A DNA stretch of 10,917 bases, from the NCBI GenBank assembly GCA_013696665.1, contig JACCYC010000171.1, positions 1-10,917 on the forward strand. Reading direction: 5' to 3'. Positions 5,409 to 10,917 of this stretch are shown in pieces. This DNA comes from Burkholderiaceae bacterium (GTDB lineage: Bacteria > Pseudomonadota > Gammaproteobacteria > Burkholderiales > Burkholderiaceae_F). The notes under the pieces are model-generated. The model was not told the origin of the DNA. It saw only the letters and a program-made list of their open reading frames with translations, and made no database searches. Position 1 is the first letter of the stretch, and the number at the start of each line of letters is the position of its first letter. The translations under genes were made by a program, and so were the position numbers.

Positions 5409-6589
5409 CAGTGTTCCCGCCCGGCCTTATGTGCTGCAACAACGCTCCATTCATCGCCTCGCCGCGTAATGACGCGATCAAACACAAAATCGTCATCGCC
5501 TTGGCCGCGTGTTTTTATTTTCTCGCCCGGTAGCCGCTGCACCACGATCTCGCCGCCCGCGCGCAATTTGCTAATCAAGGCCCGTAGTTGTAAGTCGTCA
5601 TCGGCAGGCGCGCGTATCGCATGCGGCGGACTATCCTCGGCAAGATCGGCCAACTCGCGCAGGTAAATTGAAAAGCCGACCGCCGGGCGCGCGCGTCCGA
5701 ACGCTTTGCCGATGTCGTCGTAGCGACCACCCCGCAACACCGCATTCGGAGCGTCCGCGGTGTGCACCGCGAATGTAACGCCGGTGTGATAACGATATCC
5801 GTGAAGATCCAGAAGGTCGATCGACACGGCGTCGGCGCCGCACTGTGCAACGATCGCATCGAGATCATCGAGTGCAGCGGTGATCCTCGGCACGCTTGGA
5901 AGCTCGCGTCGAGCGGCTGCGAGCACCTCATTACCGTCGTTGAGTCGCGCAAGCGCAAGCAACGCGGCGCGCGCATCGCTGGGCAGCGCGACCGATTGTT
6001 GCCTCAGCGATGGCACGTCCTTCGCGTTCAACGAGCCGAGCAGCTCATCCACCAGAACTGCAGGAAGGTGCGCCAATTCTAGAATTCCACGAACGACGCC
6101 GGTGTGTCCGAGATCGACGCGGACTTCCTTCAAGCCCGCCAGATGAAGCGAAGCAACTGCCAGTTCGAGCAATTCAACGTCTGCGGCGACCCCGCCTGCA
6201 CCATAGAGCTCGGCGCCCACCTGGAAAGGCTCGCGTGTCGCCAGCGGGTGTACCGGCCGCGCATGCAAAACACTGACGGCATAGCAGAGCCGAACCACGC
6301 CGTGGCGATTCAGAATATGCGCGTCAATGCGCGCCACCTGCGGCGTTGTGTCGGCGCGCACGCCGAGCAGCCGGCCACTCGATTGATCGGTCAACTTGAA
6401 TGTGCGCAGATCGACGTCGCTGCCAGTGCCAGTCAACAACGATTCGGCGTGCTCGATCAGCGGCGGTATCACCTGCTCGTATCCGTAGCTGCGATAAAGA
6501 TCAAGCAGCGCGCGGCGCAGATATTCGACACGCCGCGCCTCGCGCGGCAATACATCGGAGATATTTTCGGGTAATAGCCAGCGCGGCAT
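5408..6589 (-). CDS. hisZ: ATP phosphoribosyltransferase regulatory subunit HisZ
   Basis: HisZ is a histidyl-tRNA synthetase paralogue that binds the short form of HisG. Together they catalyse and feedback-regulate the first step of histidine biosynthesis, ATP + PRPP to phosphoribosyl-ATP. The protein has 393 residues and opens MPRWLLPENISDVLP, a standard HisZ start. It keeps class II synthetase-like segments: GVRADTTPQVARID (76-89, motif 2-like), FQVGAELYG (122-130), YHTGVTFAVHT (267-277) and GGRYDDIGKAFGRARPAVGFS (287-307). It has no anticodon-binding domain, which separates it from HisRS. The frame stays open up to 6754, but those 55 extra codons overlap the DUF2065 gene and do not look like HisZ, so the ATG at 6587-6589 was chosen. 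A small hairpin (6603-6615) lies just upstream and no strong Shine-Dalgarno is visible. hisG is not in the window. Confidence 0.93.
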   Translation of the reverse strand: MPRWLLPENISDVLPREARRVEYLRRALLDLYRSYGYEQVIPPLIEHAESLLTGTGSDVDLRTFKLTDQSSGRLLGVRADTTPQVARIDAHILNRHGVVRLCYAVSVLHARPVHPLATREPFQVGAELYGAGGVAADVELLELAVASLHLAGLKEVRVDLGHTGVVRGILELAHLPAVLVDELLGSLNAKDVPSLRQQSVALPSDARAALLALARLNDGNEVLAAARRELPSVPRITAALDDLDAIVAQCGADAVSIDLLDLHGYRYHTGVTFAVHTADAPNAVLRGGRYDDIGKAFGRARPAVGFSIYLRELADLAEDSPPHAIRAPADDDLQLRALISKLRAGGEIVVQRLPGEKIKTRGQGDDDFVFDRVITRRGDEWSVVAAHKAGREH

Positions 6590-6645
6590 GGCAACGCAAC
6601 GGCGCCCTTTGGGCGGCTCGCAAAATATTGATCGAGTGGATTGAA

Positions 6646-6828
6646 CTAACTCTGCAGCCAGAACAATAGCGCGCCGACGGCGATAGCGATCAGTCCAAAA
6701 AAGCGAATCTGTCCGTCGCTCAATTCGCTGAGTCGGCTGAACATCTGCCGCCACGCCTTAGGGGCAACCAGTGGCATGAGTCCTTCGAATATCAGCATCA
6801 GCGCAACCGCCAAGCCTAATAGCGACAT
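6646..6828 (-). CDS. DUF2065 family small membrane protein (YjeT-like)
   Basis: This 60-residue protein has two hydrophobic segments (about 4-21 and 42-58) separated by a short basic, polar loop (APKAWRQMFSRLSEL). Its start MSLLGLAVALMLIFEGLMPL and the FFGLIAIAVGALLFW end are typical of DUF2065 (E. coli YjeT), which is commonly found just after hflC. It is predicted to sit in the inner membrane. Its function is not known; the location suggests a link to HflKC/FtsH or simply co-transcription. The gene starts six bases after the hflC stop without an obvious ribosome binding site, so coupling to hflC translation is likely. Confidence 0.85.
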   Translation of the reverse strand: MSLLGLAVALMLIFEGLMPLVAPKAWRQMFSRLSELSDGQIRFFGLIAIAVGALLFWLQS

Positions 6829-6834
6829 CAGGCG

Positions 6835-7740
6835 CTAGCGACCCGAACCTTTCAAGGTTGATGAGCTGCCGGCCGGTGGATTCGATCCGCGCAAATATTT
6901 GAAGAAGTCGGACGATGGATCGACCACCAAAACATCATTGCGGCTTTTGAACGTCGTGCGGTAAGCCTCGAGCGTCCGATAGAACTCGGCAAAGCTGGGG
7001 TTCTGCCCAAACGCCTGCGCATAAATTGCCGACGCACGAGCATCGCCGTCGCCTTTGACTTTCTGCGCCGCGCTGTAAGCCTCGGCCAATAACACTTCGC
7101 GCTGCCGGTCAGCATCGGCGCGGATCTTTTCGCCTTCCGCCGAGCCAATCGATCGCTGCTCGTTGGCTACGCGCTTGCGCTCGGCCTGCATGCGGCCGTA
7201 AACGGATTCACTGATCTCCGGAACGAAATCCACGCGCTTTAAACGAACGTCGACGATCTCAACACCGAGACCCTTGACACTTTCCTGGACCGCGACGCGA
7301 ATCTCTTCCATGGCCTTTTCACGCTGGCGCGAGGTAATCTCGTTAACCGTGCGCTTGTTGACCGCCTGATTCAAGGAATCGCGCACCAAGGTCGAAATGC
7401 GCTCCTCCGCGGACCGCTCGCCGGCTGGGAAACTGACGCGAAATGCACGAGGTTCGTTGATGCGCCAACGAACAAACGAGTCAATCAACAAATTTTTCTT
7501 TTCGGATGTCTGCACCCGGTCAGCGACCGGTGTGTCGATGGTAAGGATGCGATTGTCCTGATACTCGACGTTCTGCAGCAGCGGGATGCGGAAGTAAAGG
7601 CCCGGCTCCGTTACCACACGCACGATCTGTCCAAGCTGGAACACGATCGCGAAGTCGCGCTGATGCACAATGAAAGTGCTGGCGCGCACCACTACTGCGA
7701 GCAACACCAGGCCAATCACGGCAGCCACAATTCGATTCAT
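6835..7740 (-). CDS. hflC: HflC, SPFH/band-7 membrane protein, modulator of FtsH protease
   Basis: HflC pairs with HflK in a large periplasm-facing inner-membrane complex that encloses and regulates the AAA protease FtsH. The 301-residue protein has an N-terminal membrane anchor (about residues 4-22, AAVIGLVLLAVVV) followed by the band-7 domain (FAIVFQLGQIVRVVTEPGLYFRIP, roughly 30-53 at its start). A charged helical region follows, with ERKRVANEQRSIGSAEGEKIRADADRQRE, typical of stomatin/prohibitin coiled coils. The end DFFKYLRG is characteristic of HflC; a further 14 Ser/Gly-rich residues follow. The ATG at 7738-7740 has AGGAA eight bases upstream and lies 33 bp after the hflK stop. Confidence 0.96.
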   Translation of the reverse strand: MNRIVAAVIGLVLLAVVVRASTFIVHQRDFAIVFQLGQIVRVVTEPGLYFRIPLLQNVEYQDNRILTIDTPVADRVQTSEKKNLLIDSFVRWRINEPRAFRVSFPAGERSAEERISTLVRDSLNQAVNKRTVNEITSRQREKAMEEIRVAVQESVKGLGVEIVDVRLKRVDFVPEISESVYGRMQAERKRVANEQRSIGSAEGEKIRADADRQREVLLAEAYSAAQKVKGDGDARASAIYAQAFGQNPSFAEFYRTLEAYRTTFKSRNDVLVVDPSSDFFKYLRGSNPPAGSSSTLKGSGR

Positions 7741-7773
7741 CGATTCAGTTCCTGTCGGTTTCGATGTCCGGTT

Positions 7774-9048
7774 CTATCGCGCGTCCCGATCGCGTGTACG
7801 CAAATTTTCGCGTCCTCGCGTCTCAGGAACAGGAGCGGGTTCCGGCGTGTTAACGGGTGCCGGGCGCGGCACGGCAGCATCCTGAAGCGCCTGCTGCATC
7901 AGCTTATCGAAGGGCAAATACAGCAGCGGATTGCTGTTTCGCACGTCCACCATCACCTTGCTGGTATTGGCGAACACCTGCTGCATTGTGTCGATATAAA
8001 GTCTGTCGCGCGTGACCTGCGGGGCTTTCTGATATTCGACCAGGATTTGCTGGAATCGTGACGCATCGCCCTGCGCGGTCTCTACGACACGCGAACGGTA
8101 GCCATCGGCTTCCTGCAGCAGGCGAGACGCCAGACCGCGCGCTTTTGGCACAACGTCGTTTGCATACGCCTGGCCAAGATTGATCTCGCGTTCGCGATCC
8201 TGCCCGGCCTTGACAGCGTCATCGAACGCGGCCTGCACCTGCTCGGGGGGTTGCACGTTTTGAATCGCAACGGCCTGCACCAGAATCCCGGTGCCATACC
8301 GGTCAAGCATGTCCTGCATCAACCTGCGAGTTTCAACTGCGACGTCCTGCCGGGACTCATACAGCACCGAATCCATTGTCTTGCGGCCGACGACTTCGCG
8401 CATTGCCGATTCGGCCGATTGAATGACCGCAGCGGTCGGATTGCGGCTGTTAAACAGATAGTCTCGGGCGCCGTTGTCCTTGATCCGGAACTGCACTTCA
8501 AACTGTATGTCGACGATGTTTTCATCGTCGGACAGCATCAACGCTTCTTTCAGGCGCTCCGGACGGCCGCGCGTTCCGACCTCGACCCTGCGCAGCGAAA
8601 GGATGTCGACGTTCTCATTGGTCTGTATCGGCCACGGCAGCCGCCAGCGAAACCCGGGAGAGGTCGTATCTGAATATTTTCCGAATGTCGTTACGACGCC
8701 GACTTGACCTTCCGGAACTATATAAAAACCGCTACCCAGCCAGATCAGTCCAATAACCGCGAGCACTGCGGCCAGCCCCAGACCCGCGCCTTTGCCATTA
8801 GGCGTAAAGCCGCCGAACGGGCTTCCTTTGCCGCCAGACCCACCGCGCCGGGCCCCGCGTTTGCCGAACAGACTCGACAGGCGTCGATTGAAGTCGCGCC
8901 ACAGCTCGTCAAGATCCGGCGGTCCGTCGCTGGGCTTTTGCGGTCGTTGCGGACGCGCTTCAGGTTCTCGACGCGGCTCATCCTTGCCGTCGTCGTTCGC
9001 GCCGTTAGAGCCGGCACCGCGGCCCCACTTGGGATCGTCAAGCGACAT
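7774..9048 (-). CDS. hflK: HflK, SPFH/band-7 membrane protein, partner of HflC
   Basis: This 424-residue partner of HflC in the FtsH-regulating complex has four parts. The first is a long polar, Gly/Pro/Arg-rich cytoplasmic N-terminus (1-87, including DLDELWRDFNRRLSSLFG). A single membrane helix (about 88-110) follows, then the band-7 domain beginning VPEGQVGVVTTFGKY (111-125), with a coiled-coil region near 280-340 (GQDREREINLGQAYANDVVP). The Pro-rich tail (393-424, PRPAPVNTPEPAPVPETRGR) is variable in the family. The start MSLDDPKWGRG (ATG 9046-9048) matches HflK openings and was preferred to a TTG three codons earlier. GAGAG lies upstream as a moderate ribosome binding site. The gene is 96 bp downstream of hflX, the widest gap inside the cluster. 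I see no clear promoter or terminator in that gap. Confidence 0.95.
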   Translation of the reverse strand: MSLDDPKWGRGAGSNGANDDGKDEPRREPEARPQRPQKPSDGPPDLDELWRDFNRRLSSLFGKRGARRGGSGGKGSPFGGFTPNGKGAGLGLAAVLAVIGLIWLGSGFYIVPEGQVGVVTTFGKYSDTTSPGFRWRLPWPIQTNENVDILSLRRVEVGTRGRPERLKEALMLSDDENIVDIQFEVQFRIKDNGARDYLFNSRNPTAAVIQSAESAMREVVGRKTMDSVLYESRQDVAVETRRLMQDMLDRYGTGILVQAVAIQNVQPPEQVQAAFDDAVKAGQDREREINLGQAYANDVVPKARGLASRLLQEADGYRSRVVETAQGDASRFQQILVEYQKAPQVTRDRLYIDTMQQVFANTSKVMVDVRNSNPLLYLPFDKLMQQALQDAAVPRPAPVNTPEPAPVPETRGRENLRTRDRDAR

Positions 9049-9144
9049 GGAAGTCAACTCTCGCTAATGCACGGCAAAAGCTGTGGGCTGCGTTGATTGT
9101 GAAGCCAGTCTGAGTAATCGTCATATTGACTCGCCGCGTTTGCA

Positions 9145-10368
9145 CTAGGCGGCTGCGCTTGGCCAGGAAGGTGCGTCATCGTTTGGGTTCACGGCGTCGA
9201 GCGCGTCGTCTGTGCCTTCACCAGCGCTGCTGTCTAAACGCGCCGACCGCTCGACGAATTCAACAATCGCGCCGCGCAACGCTTCAAGCCCCAACCCCGA
9301 TTGCGCGCTGACCGAAACGGCGACGATGTTATCACGCACATCGCGCTCTACCGCCGCCGGCCGTGCCGTCAAATCGATTTTGTTGTACACCACGATCGTC
9401 GGCACTTTGTCAGCCCCAATGTCTGTCAGCACACGCTCGACCTCGGCAATCTGTTCGGCCCGTGCCGGTGAAGCCGCATCGACGACGTGTAGCAGCAGGT
9501 CGGCTTCGGCAGTCTCATTCAAAGTTGACTTGAAGGCTTCGATGAGCTGATGGGGCAGCCCGCGGATAAACCCGACGGTGTCTGACACCACCGCCTCGAC
9601 TTTGGAGTCGCCATTGATTCCAAGATGACATCGGCGGGCGGTCGTATCCAAAGTGGCGAACAACTGGTCGGCTGCGTACACACCGGCCTGAGTCAGCGCG
9701 TTGAACAGCGTCGACTTACCTGCATTGGTGTATCCCACCAGCGATATTGAAACGACGTCGTTGCGCGATCGTGCGCGACGGCGTGTACGCCGCTGTTTTT
9801 CGGATTGCTTCAAGCGATCGCGCAGGCGGCGAACCTTGACTCCAATCATCCGGCGATCGAGCTCGATCTGTTTTTCACCCGGACCCCCCGTCTTGCCGAG
9901 CCCACCGCGTTGGCGCTCCAAGTGCGACCAGCCGCGCACAAGTCGCGTGGACAGATGATCGAGTTGCGCGAGTTCGACCTGCAGCTTGCCCTCTCGGCTC
10001 TTGGCGCGGCGCGAGAAGATATAAAGAATCAGCGCAGTCCGATCGAGCACCCACAGACCTAATGTTTGCTCGAGATTGCGCTGCTGCGCAGGCGATAAAG
10101 CTACATCGAAAATAACCAGGCTCGCGTCGGCGGCGGTGGCTTCAGACTTAAGTTCCTCGACCTTGCCGCTGCCAACGAAGTAAGCAGCGTCCGGACGATC
10201 GCGGCGAACCGTCAGCAACGCGACCGGCTCAATATCGGCCGAGACGACAAGCTGTTTCAGTTCCTCGATTGCATCGGGATCGTCACGCCGCCCAATCGCG
10301 ACGCTGACAAGCAGCGCACGCGTCGTTTTCGGAGCGCGCCCAGAGTCAATCTGAAAGACGACGCTCAG
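9145..10368 (-). CDS. hflX: HflX GTPase (ribosome-splitting/ribosome-associated)
   Basis: HflX is an Obg/TRAFAC-class GTPase that binds the 50S subunit and splits stalled ribosomes under stress. From the proposed CTG at 10366-10368 it has 407 residues, with an N-terminal domain containing RALLVSVAIGRRDDPDAIEEL and FVGSGKVEELK. Next come the linker GGPGEKQIELDRR (161-173) and the G domain: GYTNAGKS (212-219), DTVGFI (263-268), NKID (329-332) and SAQ (354-356). No ATG, GTG or TTG exists in frame between the hfq stop and a TTG at 10216-10218. Starting at that TTG would delete conserved N-terminal sequence. The CTG overlaps the hfq TGA and has GGAG eight bases upstream; an ATT at about 10350 is another possibility. 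The acidic, Ser/Ala-rich tail looks dispensable. The function is secure, the exact start is not. Confidence 0.93.
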   Translation of the reverse strand: MSVVFQIDSGRAPKTTRALLVSVAIGRRDDPDAIEELKQLVVSADIEPVALLTVRRDRPDAAYFVGSGKVEELKSEATAADASLVIFDVALSPAQQRNLEQTLGLWVLDRTALILYIFSRRAKSREGKLQVELAQLDHLSTRLVRGWSHLERQRGGLGKTGGPGEKQIELDRRMIGVKVRRLRDRLKQSEKQRRTRRRARSRNDVVSISLVGYTNAGKSTLFNALTQAGVYAADQLFATLDTTARRCHLGINGDSKVEAVVSDTVGFIRGLPHQLIEAFKSTLNETAEADLLLHVVDAASPARAEQIAEVERVLTDIGADKVPTIVVYNKIDLTARPAAVERDVRDNIVAVSVSAQSGLGLEALRGAIVEFVERSARLDSSAGEGTDDALDAVNPNDDAPSWPSAAA

Positions 10369-10598
10369 GCTTCTGGCTCCGCGGCGAGGTTCACAGGACG
10401 CGCTGGAACGACGGTTGAGATTGCATGTTTGTAAACCATCTGCGTCACGGTGTTACGTAATAGAACGACGTATTGATCAAACGATTCGACCTGACCCTGC
10501 AACTTGATGCCATTGACGAGATAGATCGATACCGGGATATGTTCCTTGCGCAATGCGTTCAGGAAGGGGTCTTGTAGTAATTGCCCTTTGGCAGTCAT
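10365..10598 (-). CDS. hfq: RNA chaperone Hfq
   Basis: Hfq is the hexameric Sm-like RNA chaperone that pairs small RNAs with mRNAs. The 77 residues contain the full core. GQLLQDPFLNAL (5-16) holds the proximal-face Gln9 and Asp10. Sm1 is VSIYLVNGIKLQG (23-35) with FDQYVVLL (40-47; Tyr43 where E. coli has Phe42). Sm2 is YKHAIST (56-62), with Lys57 and His58 of the U-binding pocket. The rim patch is RKEH (17-20) rather than RRER. The C-terminal tail after PARPVN is only about 8 residues, far shorter than in E. coli. The ATG (10596-10598) has GGAG six bases upstream. der lies upstream and hflX overlaps its stop codon. I see no Hfq autoregulatory site that can be named with confidence. Confidence 0.98.
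   Translation of the reverse strand: MTAKGQLLQDPFLNALRKEHIPVSIYLVNGIKLQGQVESFDQYVVLLRNTVTQMVYKHAISTVVPARPVNLAAEPEA
10377..10380 (-). promoter_or_regulatory. Shine-Dalgarno supporting a CTG start for hflX
   Basis: GGAG on the minus strand lies inside the last codons of hfq, eight bases before the CTG at 10366-10368. No conventional start codon is available nearby in the hflX frame, so this well-placed site is the main argument for initiation at the CTG that overlaps the hfq stop. Confidence 0.5.
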
Positions 10599-10809
10599 TT
10601 TTTTCTCCAGCGCTTTGACACGCTTGTTCGAATTAGGCCCGATTGGAGGGAGCCGAGGGTTTGATATCGTCTGTCGCGAGTGCTATCAATACATGGCGCT
10701 CAAACGTGCGAAATCAATGTAAAGCAAAAACCTTGCCTTGGCGAGCCGACGGAGACATGGTTGCGCAGCGTTGGTCAAGAGCACGTTGGACAACCGCATT
10801 CGCAACTTG
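10599..10809 (-). other. der-hfq intergenic region, probable hfq promoter region
   Basis: This 211-bp non-coding stretch separates the der stop from the hfq start. The best promoter-like pair I can find is TTGATT (10712-10717) and TGTATT (10688-10693) with an 18-bp gap, each matching the sigma70 consensus at four positions, so it is weak. It would give a leader of about 80 bases. I see no convincing terminator hairpin with a T-run for der, so hfq may also receive read-through from der. The hfq ribosome binding site GGAG is at 10605-10608. Confidence 0.3.
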
Positions 10810-10917
10810 TCATTCGGCGTACGGGTTTCTGCTAGTTCGAAATTCCACTCGCAGCGGCGTTCCGGTGAGCTCAAATTGTTCGCGAAACTGGCCTTCCAGA
10901 TAGCGTCGATATGGATC
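10810..10917 (-). CDS. der: C-terminal end of ribosome biogenesis GTPase Der (EngA), partial
   Basis: The last 35 codons of a minus-strand gene enter from the right edge and end in TGA at 10810-10812. The peptide reads DPYRRYLEGQFREQFELTGT and then PLRVEFRTSRNPYAE. This is the end of the KH-like domain of Der, the double-GTPase needed for 50S subunit assembly: Y-x-R-x-L-E-x-x-x-R-E-x-F-x-L-x-G-T-P-x-R-x-E-F-R is conserved there. Both G domains lie outside the window. Der next to hfq is a common arrangement in betaproteobacteria. The fragment is short but distinctive. Confidence 0.9.
   Translation of the reverse strand, partial: DPYRRYLEGQFREQFELTGTPLRVEFRTSRNPYAE

Noticed and set aside
6603..6615. 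Hairpin CGCCC-TTT-GGGCG between the DUF2065 gene and hisZ
   Set aside because: Five base pairs with no T-run on the minus strand, so it is not an intrinsic terminator. Hairpins of this size are common in GC-rich DNA.
6590..6754. Upstream extension of hisZ to a start at 6754
   Set aside because: It would overlap the DUF2065 gene by about 100 bp and adds 55 residues unlike HisZ. The ATG at 6589 gives the standard MPRWLLPENI start.
9049..9057. TTG start three codons upstream of hflK
   Set aside because: ATG 9048 gives the family-typical MSLDDPKWGRG start and better spacing from GAGAG.
9049..9144. Possible separate promoter in the 96-bp hflX-hflK gap
   Set aside because: No pair of -35 and -10 boxes with reasonable spacing could be supported by eye.
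10615..10620. TTGACA on the plus strand near hfq
   Set aside because: No acceptable -10 box at 16-18 bp and no plus-strand gene downstream.
10686..10874. 62-codon minus-strand frame across the der end and intergenic region
   Set aside because: It overlaps the clearly conserved Der C-terminus in another frame and has no recognisable features.
1..10917. A new defence, mobile or biosynthetic system
   Set aside because: Apart from the partial left-edge gene and the uncharacterised DUF2065 protein, every gene belongs to a well-known housekeeping family in a conserved order. No CRISPR repeats, insertion sequence ends or toxin-antitoxin pairs were seen.

Overview
The window is a chromosomal housekeeping segment of a proteobacterium, most likely a betaproteobacterium (Burkholderiales-like). 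The gene order is der, hfq, hflX, hflK, hflC, a DUF2065 gene, hisZ, purA, a phosphoribosyltransferase gene, tRNA-Leu, rnr, rlmB. Several products resemble betaproteobacterial forms: Hfq with a short tail and the rim sequence RKEH, HflK starting MSLDDPKWGRG, and a purA-linked phosphoribosyltransferase. The same order is partly shared with Pseudomonas-like gammaproteobacteria, so the assignment is an inference. Base composition is uniformly GC-rich. I see no insertion sequence, phage, CRISPR array or other sign of recent transfer.

Layout: every protein gene lies on the minus strand, so the window is read from right to left. At the right edge are the last 35 codons of der (10810-10917). After a 211-bp gap comes hfq (10365-10598). 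hflX overlaps the hfq stop codon and probably uses a rare CTG start. hflK and hflC follow (membrane complex controlling FtsH), then a 60-residue two-helix membrane protein (DUF2065). hisZ, purA and a PRPP-binding phosphoribosyltransferase are joined by TGATG stop/start overlaps. tRNA-Leu(CAG) lies on the plus strand, three bases from the phosphoribosyltransferase stop codon. It has its own sigma70-type promoter, and its terminator is embedded in the last codons of the phosphoribosyltransferase gene. rnr (RNase R) and rlmB (23S rRNA Gm2251 methyltransferase) follow, again coupled by TGATG. The left edge holds the first 55 codons of a membrane protein resembling the start of AlkB-type alkane monooxygenases.

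Functionally, the right half concerns RNA chaperoning (Hfq), ribosome rescue or splitting (HflX) and membrane proteolysis control (HflKC). The middle concerns PRPP, ATP and IMP metabolism (HisZ, PurA, phosphoribosyltransferase), and the left part concerns RNA turnover and rRNA modification (RNase R, RlmB).

I found no convincing new multi-gene system. The most unusual part is the 200-bp knot around tRNA-Leu. It has an opposite-strand tRNA inside a minus-strand cluster, a terminator hidden in a neighbouring ORF's A9 lysine codons, and a perfect 12-bp inverted repeat joining the tRNA promoter to the tRNA anticodon/variable region. The apparent CTG start of hflX is the second point worth checking.
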